From Excoecaria cochinchinensis (taxonomy: Eukaryota > Streptophyta > Magnoliopsida > Malpighiales > Euphorbiaceae), in the NCBI GenBank assembly GCA_947683425.1, contig CANTUQ010000020.1, positions 6,327,001 to 6,391,000 on the forward strand: a DNA stretch of 64,000 bases, written 5' to 3'. Made by a program: the position numbers and the translations under genes. Below the pieces are notes generated by a model, which saw only the letters and a program-made list of their open reading frames with translations, did not search any database and had not been told where the DNA came from. Shown here one piece after another: positions 47,006 to 58,926 of this stretch; the stretch's first letter is position 1; the number at the start of each line of letters is the position of its first letter.

Positions 47006-48370
47006 TGTTGTTGATTTTCTATTGATGCAACATACCGCAAGTATACGGTGTACTGCAATAGTACTTTAGATATCGATCCCACAGGGAACGTGTTTACACA
47101 CTATTACTAATTGATTTTAATCTTGTTTACAATTATAAAATGATAGAGAAGTGGTTCTAATTTAATCTAATATGTAAACTTATTAAGTCAAGTTTATGTG
47201 AATCCAAAAAGATAGAAAATATTAATGATGCTAGATATAAAAATGGAACTCGAATTAATTGTTCTTAATGATTTTAGCATTCTTGTCTTGTAAGTCAAGT
47301 TGAATAAATTTCCTACTTACTTTCTCAATATAAATAGGACTGCCCAAAACATACACATATAAGTCTAATTCCAAATTTTCATTTAAGAACTAGATTATTA
47401 TACATGCACATCTTAAGAATAAAACACAACCTATAACAACCATTTTAATATTATGATTTCTCAAACAATATCTCAATGATGAATTTCCAATTAGATGTAA
47501 GAATGAATTTATTTCTCAATCAAACTCATACTTATAATGACAATAAATAATGTACTAATGAGAAATTCTACAATTAAGAACACTTGAATAAATATGAACA
47601 ATAAAATAATTTAATATTAAACATTTAAGTTCAGAATTCACATCATAAACCAATTACAAAGAAGAATTAAAAGATAGGAATTGAAGAAGGAGATTTCTCA
47701 ACCCTTTTCAAGTCACCAATTGTAGTCCTCTTCCTTGTATAATATCTTCTCTTCAACACATAAACTCTACTTAAGAAAAACTAAAAGAAAACTATTTTTT
47801 TACTACAGAAAAAAAAATATTCAAATGTTCAATTCTAAGTTCTCCTAAATTACAGTTAAAAACAAAATTTATAATGTCAGCTCATGCCCCTTCAGATGCC
47901 CTTCTACAAAGGATGTAATAGTTGGTGGAAAGATGCAACTCTTAAAGTTCAAACTTTAGTGTCTAACGGATCCCTCTGTCGCGATCGCGACGATGTCGCG
48001 ACAGAACACGCCTTCACTTTCGCTCGCCTTTCCCCACGTGTGCTTTCTCCGCGCCTCGTCGCGACCTCGCGACGCCTTCTCTTGGTCGCGACAGCTTCTC
48101 TTTTGTCCTCTTTTCCTTAGCGCGCCCTGTCGCGCTCGCGCCATCCATCGCGATCGCGACAGAAGCTTTTCTGCCTTGGCTCATTTCTTCTTCTTCTCTC
48201 AATTTGCTCCATATTTTCTCCATTTACTCCATTTTTCCTCCATTTGTCTCCTACATACAAAACTTAACAAAACACATAAAACATACCTAATTCCTACAAA
48301 TAAAAACACTCAAAACATAACTTATAACCACAAAATATATTTTAATTATGAGCTATTTAAGCTCATATCA
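47006..48370 (-). repeat. Element C 5' LTR (right copy)
   Basis: 1365 bp, matching 36354-37731 apart from about eight substitutions, 6-bp and 8-bp deletions around the CpG-rich cluster, and one extra A. The 8-bp loss removes one GTCGCGAC repeat. Confidence 0.95.
47975..48165. repeat. CpG-rich dyad module cluster (element C right LTR)
   Basis: GTCGCGATCGCGAC at 47978-47991, then ATGTCGCGACAG, CGTCGCGACCTCGCGAC and a CGCGATCGCGACAG word near 48150. Confidence 0.85.
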
Positions 48371-49321
48371 TGGTAGCTTCCCGTGGAAGCCACTTCATTT
48401 GGCCCTCTCCTTTCTCACGCCTCTCTCTCTCTTTCTTATCTTCATTTTCTGCTCTCTCTTCCTTTGCATGTGGGTTTTCCTCAAGCTTTAAGCTAGGGTT
48501 TGAGTTGTGAAGGATTCTAAGAGGTAAGTGGCTATTTTTGCTTTGGGTTTTCTCCTTCTTCTCCTTTTACGGGTTGGTCTGGGTTTTTAAAGGTTATGTT
48601 CTTGGATTAAGAGATTTTATGGGTTTTATTGTGCAAGTTTGTGGTGGTAAGAGGAAGTGTAAAGGCAAAGAGAAGATTGAAGAGTGAAGATCAGCCGGGT
48701 TGTGCTTCAAAGAGGTTTGGGAGTTTGATTTCTGCATTTGAGTTTAATTTGTCTTTGCCTAAATCTCCTTGGATCATGAGTTTGTGTTGTGTTTGTTTTC
48801 AGAAATTTGAGTGCTTTGATATGAGTTTATGCATGAATTAGTTTGGGTAAATGTGTTAGTAATCCATGTTATTGATTGAGATGAATGTATATAAGGGTTG
48901 GCTTTGAAATGCATGAGTTTTGGCAATTCTGTTCCGTTTTTATTTGACCTATTTGTATTGTTTTTATCATAAGTAGATTTTTAGACCTCCAAAATGTATG
49001 ATTCTTGAGCCATTAGAACCAAGACTTCCATGCCTTTAAAAGTCTTAATATGTCCTTTGGCTAATTCTGGCTCTAAGACCCTTAAATTTGGATAAAACCA
49101 TAGTGTCTCTTGTTGTGTCGGGTTATTTGACTAGTATGGATTGTCGAGAGCATATCTGGCATTATAGATGTCCTTTTTATCTGAAATTTATTGCGTTTGA
49201 ACTTAACATCCTAGGGAACATTTGTTAAGAAGGGAGTTTTGGCTAAAAATGAGGTTTAGAGGTTGGTTTAGGCAACACTAGTCAGGGGCGTTAAGCAGTC
49301 TTTTTAGGTATCTGAGGTGAG

Positions 49322-49360
49322 CCTCTGTTGCGAGCGCGATATGGTCGCGACCTCACGACA
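49322..49360 (+). repeat. CpG-rich dyad module, single (family B LTR 3)
   Basis: A decayed version: CTGTTGCGAGCGCGATATGG then TCGCGACCTCACGAC. Confidence 0.7.
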
Positions 49361-49878
49361 GAAAAACTTGTTTTAAACCTTTTCTTCTTTATTTTTGAGC
49401 CCTGGGTTGACCCGGATCAATCTCGTACCTTTCCCATCAGCTTATTATGCATGTTTAGGGTAATTAATGGCTATTTAAGTAGTTGTCTTTGGGAAAAACT
49501 TATGAGTATGATTAGGATTGGTGACCTAGCTAGTGAATAACAATAGATATAACTCTGTGAAGGATGGTTTATGGATGAGTGTTGATATGTGGATCTCCTG
49601 AGTAACATAAGCACGATGTACTTTATATTTGAATGCATATTAACATGGGTGTGATTGAGATGAATGACGTATAGTGCTTATATTGTAGATTGGGTAAATG
49701 GTTATTGTTAGTGACATGATTTATTTGGAATTCTTGGTATGGATATTGTGTTTATGTTGTCAATGATGTGTGGCTTGCTGGAGATGAGGTAAGTTGACGT
49801 TTTGATGTTTGGTTTGAGATTGGGTATTGTGAAGTGGAGTTTTCTGCAGATTTCTCGTGTAAGGGTTGAAATTCACGA

Positions 49879-50205
49879 CTCTGTCGCGAGCACGACATTG
49901 TCGCGAGGTCGCAACAGAGCCCGATGAAAGCAGCCCTCGCATGCGTCTGAGCTCTCCGCCTAGCCGTGCAGCGAAGCCTCTGTCGTGAGCACGACAGAGA
50001 GCTCGACTGCCGATCTCAATCGGGGTGATCCTCTATCGCGAGTGCGCTGTTGAGCGCGAGCGTGACAGATCGGGCTAGCAGCTCACTATCGTGAACGCGA
50101 CAGTGAGATGTGTATAGTTCCCTTGCAAGATCATGAAGGTTGCCGTGATCGCAACCTGGGCCAAGTCGTCTCTGTCGCGATCGCGACATCCGTCGTGAGC
50201 GCGAC
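49879..50205 (+). repeat. CpG-rich dyad module cluster (family B LTR 3)
   Basis: Mostly decayed copies, but a perfect TGTCGCGATCGCGACA survives at 50173-50188. Confidence 0.8.
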
Positions 50206-52250
50206 ACTCCTGGTTTCCAAATTGAGTTTCTTTTGTGTTTCCAATGTTTGAATTCAGAAATTGTGATGCCTTTAGGTTTATACTTGGACTATTTTTTTTT
50301 GAAGTATATTAATATAATTGGATGTATTATGCATGTGCAGTGTTATGAATTATATTATTGTGATATGATAAATTATGCGCCATGAAGTGAGGCATGATTG
50401 TATTACGCATGACCTGCGAGAGTCAGTCTAGTGGATAGTTAGGCATGCCTAATAGAGTCTCTTAGCTGCAGCGCCCTTTGAATGTTTGGACCCTGATCAG
50501 GTCCCCGTTTGGTTCCTCGCGAACTCTTTATGTATTCGGATCCTCGCAATCCTTTTTAATGTGTTTGGATCTTGTTTAAGATCCCCCTTAGTAAAACATT
50601 TTAAATGTGATAAAATTAAATGGTTTTCGATTCGTACCCGTAAGGTACCCCTGTTGCCGATTTGTACCCGTAAGGTACTTCCCCTATACTTGTTATCCAC
50701 TATTGTGAGTCAGCCGGTGTTTTGTTGTTTTGTCTTGCTTTGAAATATCTATAAGAATGTGATATCCGAATGAGCATGTTAATGATTTAAGGAATCAGTT
50801 TATATGTATATGAACTTGGGTATGAGCTTCGGAATGTATGTCTTTATTATGCAAGCATGATTTTTATATCTGACACCATTATTCACACTTGTCATGTGAT
50901 GTGTTATAAGTTTCAGAATGCTTTAAATGTGATTCGACTAATGTATTTACGTATGTGACTCAAACATGGTTTTATTATATATAAGCATGTGAATCGGATC
51001 AGTTGTGACTGTAAGTATGTAAGATTTAACTGTACTTTCCGCATGGCGATGTTATGAATGTGATGTGATGTGATTATGTCTTCGGTCTGTGCTATTGGAG
51101 TGTTTTCGGTATATTATTTTATGTATTAGAGTTGTGCAACAGAAGTGTGGTGCTTTGAATGTTATCCCTTGGGTTTGGCTAATGTGTGTATGGCATGATA
51201 AAAGTATGTTTAGATAACTAGTGTTCTCGGCATGATAGTTGGGTGCATTACTGTATGATAATTGTATTGCATGTGAATGGGTTTTCAGTTAAGGGGTACA
51301 TGGGTATTTGTATGTGTTTATGAACTTTCGAATGCATGGCTCTTATGCGGGTATATATATCCATCTGCTGTGATTATTTGCATATGCCATTCGTGTATGT
51401 GATTTGCTTTAGCGACCATTGTGAATGGCCGTCCATATTCCTTGTGTGTTCTCCCCACTAAGCGTTTATCACGTAGCACGGATTCCTTCCCGTGCAGGTG
51501 GCAGGTTTGGTTCTGTTCGAGTTGCGCATCTGCAAGGTCGGCCACGTAGAAGTTAGAAGTTTTGATATGTGATCAGCTTCTGTATTTTGGATTTTTGTTC
51601 TTCTTGTCACACCCCAAACTGGGCCAAGTCGGAATATGCTTGCTCAGTCGAAGTGAGTGAGAGTAATTCGGTAATTTGTACATGTGTAATATGGATAATA
51701 AGGATTTATTTGCTAAGAAATTAATTAAATAAATCAAGTGAAGGAATTATTATGGTGTGCTAGTAGTGTATGGTAGTAGGATGTAAATGGGCTAAGAGAT
51801 TTTTTATTGAGTAATTTATGAGCATGGTGCCTTGGATGAAAAGTGGGTTATAAGAAAATGTAAGGGTGTGACTTAGGTTTGGTACCAAGGAGATATTATT
51901 GTAAGAGGTGCTAGTGTGTGTGCATAAGATAGGGAAGTAGGGTATGAGTAAGGGAAATGAATTGTGTGTAGGTGAGAGTATGGGAGTTGAGGTGAGCTTA
52001 GGTTGACCTACCTATGGGAAAGTGACATGTAGCTTAAGGGATAAGTGGGAATTAAATGGGTAAAGAGAGAGAGAAACCAGCTGAAAATCACTTCCTCTTC
52101 CCGTTCTCCTCTTCCTCCTCACGCCATTCATCTTCTTTTCCTTTTCTTTTTCCTTCTCCTCATTCTTTGCTCTTCCTCCTTGCTTCTCTTTTGGCTGGGT
52201 GTGGTGCTTGTTTAGAGGTGGTTTTGGGTGAGTATTAGAGCAAGATTGGA

Positions 52251-52260
52251 GAGGTAAGAG
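52251..52260 (+). other. Putative leader splice donor, element D 5' LTR
   Basis: GAG/GTAAGAG after a pyrimidine-rich leader; the candidate acceptor is TGTTAG right before the gag ATG at 55741. The same donor-like site is at 57427 in the other LTR. Confidence 0.45.
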
Positions 52261-52945
52261 TTAGTTTGGCTTGTGTGTGTGTGGGTGGTTCTTCTCCTTC
52301 TTTATTTGCTTTTAATTGGGTTATGCTGGACTTTGGATTGAGTAATTTTCTGAGTTTTGGTTTGTGCAAGTTGGTGGTAACAAGAGGAAATTCAAGGGAA
52401 AGGAAAAGATTGTAGATAGAAGCTAGAAAGTGACTTCAGATCTTCAATTTCCAGGTTTGGGAAACTCTCCATCTTATCTATGAATTTTTGTATATTTATG
52501 TGTATTATAAGTTTCTTGAATGTGTTACTGATGATATATGATGATGGTAGTGAGTGTTGGTTTAATTTATTTATTGGTGCATGTGAATAGGTTTTTGGGT
52601 GAAAACAGGGTTAGAATGCACTTGACCTTTCTTTGGTTATTAGGCCGTATTGTGAGTTTTAGAAATCTAATAGTTATGAAACCTATGCCGTTTGAAAGCT
52701 AAGATATATCCCTACAAATCTCTTAGAAATAGGTTTGAGCTAATTTTACTTTTAAGGATCTCAAATGTGGTCATGAAGTAAAGCTATCTTCTCTGGCCGG
52801 GTTCAGAGGAGCTCTATAGGCTGTTTAGATCCTATCTGAATCTATAGATGTCCAATTGATCTGAAATTTGTTGCATTTGAACGTTAACATCCAAGGGAAC
52901 ATTTGTTAAGGCAGGAAGTTTTGGCTAAAAATGACGTTTAGAGGT

Positions 52946-53057
52946 TGTTTTAGGCAACACAAGTCAGGGCCGTTGTTTTAGGCAACACAAGTCAGGGCCG
53001 TTATTTTAGGCAACACAAGTCAGGGCCGTTGTTTTAGGCAACACAAGTCAGGGCCGT
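52946..53057 (+). repeat. Four tandem copies of a 28-bp unit
   Basis: Units with TTTTAGGCAACACAAGTCAG start at a 28-bp period (TAGGCAACAC at 52951, 52979, 53007 and 53035). The other element D LTR (near 58120) and the family B LTRs have one copy, so this expanded only here. Confidence 0.9.
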
Positions 53058-53087
53058 TAAGCATTTTTTTTAGGCATCTGAGGCGAG

Positions 53088-53125
53088 CCTCTGTCGCGAT
53101 CGCAACAGGGTCACGACCTCGGACA
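53088..53125 (+). repeat. CpG-rich dyad module, single (element D 5' LTR)
   Basis: CTCTGTCGCGATCGCAACAG then GGTCACGACCTCGG: partly decayed. Confidence 0.7.
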
Positions 53126-53643
53126 AAAAATCTTGAAAAAGCCTTTTCTTATTTATTTTTGTGCCCTTGGTTGACCCGGTTCAATCCCCTACCTTCCCCC
53201 TCAGCTTATTATGCATGTTTAGGGTAATTAAATGATGATATAAGTAGTTGTCTTTGGGAAAACTTATGAGTATGATTAAGATTGATGATCTAGCTAGTAA
53301 ATAGCAATAAATATAACTCCGTGAAGGTTGGTTTTTGGATGAGTGGTGATATGTGATGCTCTCATGAGTAACCTAAGCATGATGTACTGTATATTTGAAT
53401 TCATATAAACATGGATGCGATTGTGATGAATGGCAAATAGTATTGACATTATAGATTATGTAAATGGATATTGTTTGTGGCATGATTTATTTTAAATTCT
53501 TGGTGTGGATGTTGTGTTTATGTTGTCAATGATGTGTGGCTTGTTGGAGATGAGGTAAGTTGATGCTTCGATGTTGGTTTGAGATTTGGGTGTTGTAAAG
53601 AGGGAATATCCTGCAAATTTCTGGGCAACGGTTGAAATTCCTG

Positions 53644-53906
53644 ACTCTGTCGTGAGCGCGACATCGTCGCGAGGTCGCGACAGAGCCCGGGGAAACCAGC
53701 CCTCGCACGTGTCCGAGCTCTCCGCCGAGCCATGCAGCAGAGCCTCTGTCGCGAGTGCGATAGAGAGCTCGATTGTCGAATTGTTTGGGTTAGCAGCTCA
53801 CTGTCGCGAGCACGATAGCGAGATGCCCTAGTTCCCTCGCGAGATCACGAAGGTTGTCGTGATCGCAACATGGGGCCAAGTCGCCTCCGTCGCGATCGCG
53901 ACACTC
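53644..53906 (+). repeat. CpG-rich dyad module cluster (element D 5' LTR)
   Basis: Several dyads; GTCGCGATCGCGAC is intact at 53889-53902. Confidence 0.8.
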
Positions 53907-55585
53907 CCTGGTTTCCAAATTGAGTTTTCTTTTGTGATTCCAATGTTTAAATTCCGAACTTGTGATACCTTTAGGTTTATACTTGGACTATTTTATGAAG
54001 CATATTAATACAATTGGATGTATTATGCATGGACAGTGTTATGAATTATATGAATGTGATATGTTAAATTATGCGCAATGATGTGAGACATGATTTGTAT
54101 TACGCATGACCTGCGAGAGTCAGTCTAGTGGATAGTTAGGCATGCCTAATAGAGTTTATGTAAGTGTAGCTGCAGCGCCTTTGAACGATTTGGACCCTGA
54201 TCAGGTCCCCGAACGGTTCCTCGCGAACCCTATTATGTGTATGTGTATGGATCTTGTTTAAGGTCCTGTTCAGTGAAATGTTTTTGGAATGTGGAAAAAG
54301 ATGATGTTTCTGTTCGATTGGTACCCGTAAGGTACCTTATGTGTTCGATTCGTACCCGTAAGGTACAATTCAGTACTCGTTATCCACTATTATGAGTCAG
54401 CAGGTGTATTGTTTGTTATTCTATGTTTACAAACATGCGAATCTGATTAGTTACGAACATAAGAATGTGATATCCGTATGAGTATGATTTTTGGATATGT
54501 GAAGGTGATTACAAGTCTCTGAGCAAGCTAAACGTAACTCTGACCTATATATTATACCTTTGCTGTTATCTGTAAATGGTCTTGTTTATAGTATATGTAT
54601 GTGAAGTCGGTGTGTTACATAATGTGGACACTATATTTCTATATAGTAATGGGATAAATTAATATGTATTATTAGTTATTAAGATCAAGTGTACCGATTT
54701 GCATACTTATGAGTGTGATCTTGATCTAGCATATGTAACAAATTGAATACGATGCTATATAGCTCCTTGTTGTTAGCTATCGTAGTCATTTCGATATGTT
54801 ATTATGTGTTTACGTTTCATGGCATGATAATTTATGTAATAGGCTTATGCGGTGGAAGTGTGGTGTTTTGACGTCGCCTCTTGGGTTTGGGCTGACATAT
54901 ATATCTTTTGGCATAACATAAATATGTTTGGATAAATATAATGATCTTGCATAATAATTGGGTGTGTTAATTAATAAGTGTATGAACGTGGTTAAGAACA
55001 TTCGAGTGTATGGCTATATTATGCAAGCATGTATAATTGTCTGTTAGAATTTTATGCATTCACCCTTGTATATGTGTTATGCCTTGGCGACCGTTGTGAA
55101 TGGCCGTCTATATTTTCATGTATTTTCCCCACTAAGCATTATCGCTTAGCACGGGTTCTTTTTCCCATGCAGGTGGCAGGTCTGATCCGGTTCGAGTCGC
55201 ACATCTGCAAGGGTTGGCCACATAGGAGCTAGGAGTTTTGGGATTTTGTTCAGCTTCTTTATTTTGGATTTTGTAATTCTGTATAAAAGCTATATGTAAC
55301 AACATGTAAAGATACTTATTCTGGACCACGTAAATATTTGCTGGTAAAAATTTCCTCTATTTTATCTTCTGTTGTATTGTAGTAAACTGACACATCTGTA
55401 TGTTTCTGCTTAGTGTACATGCATTTGTGAAGTATGTACGATCTGTTGTACTTTTCAATTTTTAAATTCTTTTATATTTTTTATACGCTTTGTATCGCTT
55501 CTGTCCGGTAACACACCTACTCGTACAGCTTCCTACTCCCTCATGGATGGGTTTGCCTACGTATGGGTTGGGGTGTTATATTTAG

Positions 55586-55597
55586 TGGTATCAGAGC
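55586..55597 (+). other. Primer binding site, initiator tRNA-Met
   Basis: TGGTATCAGAGC five bases after the LTR, followed by GCG instead of CC. Confidence 0.9.
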
Positions 55598-55740
55598 GCG
55601 GTTTGACAATTCTGGTTGTCTTACTTGTTTGAGTATCGAGTCTTTGTATGTTTCTTATTATGTGTCGAGTCTTTGTTTGAGAGTCAGTTTAGTGTCGTGG
55701 CCTAATGCAGATGTGTCTTATCCTGTGTGTGTTGTGTTAG

Positions 55741-56235
55741 ATGGAGTCTGACCCTAGTGAGAAGGTGGACGAGATGACAGAAAGTGTGAATCCAGTTAGT
55801 GTTGATCAGAGTGTTTCCGAGCGTCCTCCGGCTAGGGATTCTAGTTCTGTTCCCGACGATAGGGCCCTAGTGCGAGGGTTAATTCGGATTTTGGATAGGT
55901 TAACTACCCCTCGCGTTCCTCGGGATTTTGTTCGGGAGAGACCTCAGAAAAGAAAAGTTTCGGGCAGTGAAGTGTCTGTAGGGAAAAGAATTTGAGAAAC
56001 TCCTTTATGCCAATTCTGTCAAAAGCAACATTGGGGTCTTTGTCGAAAGCTCACTGGAGCCTGTTTTCGATGTGGCAGCAAAGCCCATCAGCTTGTTGAT
56101 TGTCCGAAGTCAAGAGAGAACCTAGCTCGGCAAGCTAGGTAGGACATGGAGGATTTGCTTAGAGCCACTTGTGGGCCAACAAGGCTTGTTGAGCACCTTA
56201 GTGTAGTGACAGAACCTGCAGAACCTTCTGGTAAG
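55741..56235 (+). pseudogene. Broken C-terminal Gag-like gene of element D
   Basis: Homologous to the frames at 19154 and 35191. It starts at the ATG after TGTTAG and stays in frame, but has TGA at 55993-55995 (codon 85) and TAG at 56140-56142 (codon 134). After the first stop the same frame still encodes a CX2CX3HX3C-type module (CQFCQKQHWGLC) and a CX2CX4HX4C knuckle (CFRCGSKAHQLVDC). Unlike family B it has only one copy of the first module, so the duplication arose in family B. No capsid domain or pol is present. The tail matches the end of the family B gag up to about 56235. Confidence 0.8.
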
Positions 56236-56740
56236 TTTTGTTTTGATGTGTTCGAGTAAAGTTGTTTTAATAATTTAAGGTGGAAGGTTATTTGGATTCT
56301 ATAAGGTTTTGGTAGTACTCCATATACCTGTCAGCTATCTCCAGAAAAGTGTTTGAATAAAAGCATCTTGAATCATGGGGATGGGGCAAAGTGCATCATC
56401 ATAGCATAAATTGCATTTCTTCAGCATCATTCTGCATAAATGAGCTATCACATTCTCATTGCATCATCATCCCTTTGACCATACATGAAAAGCATTTGCA
56501 TATGTGTTTTGATTAAGAAAAGCTGACAGGGTATACGCGTACTATTTGCTATTAAGAACAAGGGTAGAAGTGGTAAGCATAGCAACGGTTATGAGAAAAT
56601 GTTCTGCATTTAGTTAAAGAAAATGATTTAAGAGTATAGCGAGGGTAATAAGTATAAGCAAGTGAGTGGTTTGGAATTGGAGAGTATGAGTTTGATGGTG
56701 ATTGGGAGTGTAGTGTTCCGATTTTTCTTCCGGTGTAAGT
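56236..56740 (+). other. Non-coding internal remainder of element D
   Basis: About 0.5 kb between gag and the PPT hairpin with no open frame of note. Family B has only about 70 bp here, so D keeps more of the parent's 3' internal sequence. A 'gcatcat' phrase recurs between 56390 and 56470. Confidence 0.5.
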
Positions 56741-56760
56741 GAATTTCGAGGACGAAATTC
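56741..56760 (+). other. Hairpin beside the polypurine tract, element D
   Basis: GAATTTCG-AGGA-CGAAATTC: 8-bp arms, with the outermost pair G:C where family B has A:T. Confidence 0.7.
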
Positions 56761-56763
56761 TTT

Positions 56764-56777
56764 TAGGAGGGAAGATT
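56764..56777 (+). other. Polypurine tract of element D
   Basis: AGGAGGGAAGA-type purine run right before TGTCACACCCC. Confidence 0.8.
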
Positions 56778-58177
56778 TGTCACACCCCAAACTGGGCCTA
56801 GTCGGAATATGCTTGCTCAGTCGGAGTGAGTGAGAGTAATTTGGTAGTTTGTACATGAGTAATATGGATAATAAGGATTTATTTGCTAAGAAATTAATTA
56901 AATAAATCAAGTGAAGGAATTATTATGGTGTGCTAGTAGTGTATGGTAGTAGGATGTAAATGGGCTAAGAGATTTTTTATTGAGTGATTTATGAGCATGG
57001 TGCCTTGGATGAAAAGTGGGTTATAAGAAAATGTTAGGGTGTGACTTAGGTTTGGTACCATGGAGATATTATTGTAAGAGGTGCTAGTGTGTGTGCATAA
57101 GATAGGGACGTAGGGTATGAGTAAGGGAAATGAATTGTGTGTAGGTGAGGGTATGGGAGTTGAGGTGAGCTTAGGTTGACCTACCTATGGGAAAGTGACA
57201 TGTAGCTTAAGGGATAAGTGGGAATTAAATGGGTAAAGAGAGAGAGAAACCAGCTGAAAATCACTTCCTCTTCCCATTCTCCTCTTCCTCCTCACGCCAT
57301 TCATCTTCTTTTCCTCTTCTTTTTCCTTCTCCTCATTCTTTGCTCTTCCTCCTTGCTTCTCTTTTGGCTGGGTATGGTGCTTGTTTAGAGGTGGTTTTGG
57401 GTGAGTATTAGAGCAAGATTGGAGAGGTAAGAGTTAGTTTGGCTTGTGTGTTTATGGGTGGTTCTTCTCTTTCTTTATTTTCTTTTGATTGGGTTATGCT
57501 GGACTTTGGATTGAGTAATTTTCTAAGTTTTGGTTTGTGCAAGTTGGTGGTAACAAGAGGAAATTCAAGGGAAAGGAAAAGATTGTAGATAGAAGCTAGA
57601 AAGTGACTTTGGATCTTCGATTTCCAGGTTTGGGAAACTCTCCATCTTATGCATGAATTTTTGTATATTTATGTGTATTATAAGTTTCTTGAATGTGTTA
57701 TTGATGATATATGATGATGGTAGTGAGTGTTGGTTTAATTTATTTATTGGTGCATGTGAATAGGTTTTTGGGTGAAAACTGGGTTGGAATGCACTTGACC
57801 TTGCTTCGGTTATTAGGCCGTATTTTGAGTTTTAAAAATCCAGTAGTTACAAGACTAGTGCCTTTTGAAAACTAAGACATATTTCTACAAATATCTAAGA
57901 AATAGGTTTGAGCTAATTTTACATTTAAGGATCTCAAATGTTGTCATGAAATAAAGCTATCTTCTCTGGCCGAGTTCAGGGGAGCTCTATAGGTTGTTTA
58001 GATCCTATCTGAACCTATAGATGTGCAATTGATCTGAAATTTATTTCATTTGAACGTTAACATCCTAGGGAACATTTGTTAAGAAGGAAGTGTTTTCTAA
58101 AAATGACGTTTAGAGGTTGTTTTAGGCAACACAATTCAGGCCCATTAAGCAGTTTTTTTTAGGCATCTGAGGCGAGC

Positions 58178-58215
58178 CTCTGTCGCGATTGCAACAGGGT
58201 CGCGACCTCGCGATT
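58178..58215 (+). repeat. CpG-rich dyad module, single (element D 3' LTR)
   Basis: CTCTGTCGCGATTGCAACAG then GGTCGCGACCTCGCGA. Confidence 0.7.
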
Positions 58216-58733
58216 GAAAATCTTGAAAAAGCCTTTTCTTTTTTATTTTTGAGCCCTTGGTTGACCCGGTTCAATCCCCTACCTTCCCCCTTAGCTTATT
58301 ATGCATGTTTAGGGTAATTAAATGATGATATAAGTAGTTGTCTTTGGGAAAACTTATGAGTATGATTAAGAATGATGATCTAGCTAGTAAATAGCAATAA
58401 ATATAACTCCGTGAAGGTTGGTTTTTGGATGAGTGGTGATATGTGATGCTCTCATGAGTAACCTAAGCATGATGTACTGTATATTTGAGTGCATATAAAC
58501 ATGGATGCGATTGTGATGAATGGCAAATAGTATTGACATCATAGATTATGTAAATGGATATTGTTTATGGCATGATTTATTTGGAATTCTTGGTGTGGAT
58601 GTTGTGTTTATGTTGTCAATGATGTGTGGCTTGTTGGAGAAGAGGTAAGTTGATGCTTTGATGTTGGTTTGAGATTGGGGTGTTGTAAAGAGGGAATATC
58701 CTACAAATTTCTGGGCAAGGGTTGAAATTCCCG

Positions 58734-58926
58734 ACTCTGTCGTGAGCGGGACATCGTCGCGAGGTAGCGACAGAGCCCGATGAAACCAGCCCTCGCACGT
58801 ATCCGAGCTCTCCGCCGAGCCGTGCAGCAGAGCCTCTGTCGCGAGCGCGACAGAGAGCTCGATTGCCGAATTGTTTGGGCTAGCAGCTCACTGTCGCGAG
58901 CGTGATGTATGTCGCGAGCACGACAC
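58734..58926 (+). repeat. CpG-rich dyad module cluster (element D 3' LTR)
   Basis: Includes CTGTCGCGAGCGCGACAG near 58836. It is shorter than the cluster in the 5' LTR: about 80 bp with the last modules is missing or rearranged. Confidence 0.75.

Larger units (their letters stand above)
36354..48370 (-). mobile_element. Athila-lineage Ty3/gypsy retrotransposon (element C), complete
   Basis: 12.0 kb, flanked by TGGTA on both sides (36349-36353 and 48371-48375). On the minus strand the order is 5' LTR, tRNA-Asp PBS, gag, pol (PR-RT-RNaseH-IN), an Athila-type third ORF, a non-coding tail, PPT, 3' LTR. The LTRs differ by about eight substitutions and 13 bp of net indels over 1.37 kb by eye, so it is fairly young. 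It is the only element here with an open pol gene. Two in-frame TAA codons close gag-pol. Confidence 0.95.
14571..51604 (+). mobile_element. Tekay-derived gag-only retrotransposon (family B) in tandem LTR-int-LTR-int-LTR form, with nested insertions
   Basis: Three directly repeated LTRs (14571-19031, 31059-35062, and 35895 onward) are separated by two short internal regions. Each internal region holds an initiator-Met PBS, a small gag ORF with Tekay-like zinc knuckles and a polypurine tract, but no pol. Such elements are known as TR-GAG (terminal repeats with GAG). LTR 3 is split by the Athila insertion and cut at 51604 by element D; about 0.3 kb of it should reappear beyond the window. Bases 14566-14570 (CCCCA) would be the left target duplication, but its partner is outside the window. 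Confidence 0.85.
48371..51604 (+). repeat. Family B LTR 3, right segment
   Basis: Resumes at TGGTAGCTTCCC (48371-48375 is the right target duplication of element C) and aligns with LTR 2 up to about base 3690 of 4004. It is then cut by element D in the GATTTTTGTTCTTCT phrase. It is more diverged than LTR 1 is from LTR 2, especially after 48900. Donor-like GAGGTAAGT is at 48521-48529. Confidence 0.9.
51605..55580 (+). repeat. Element D 5' LTR
   Basis: 3976 bp, TGTCACACCCC to GGGTGTTATA (the canonical CA end is now TA). Pyrimidine-rich leader at about 52085-52190. Confidence 0.9.
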
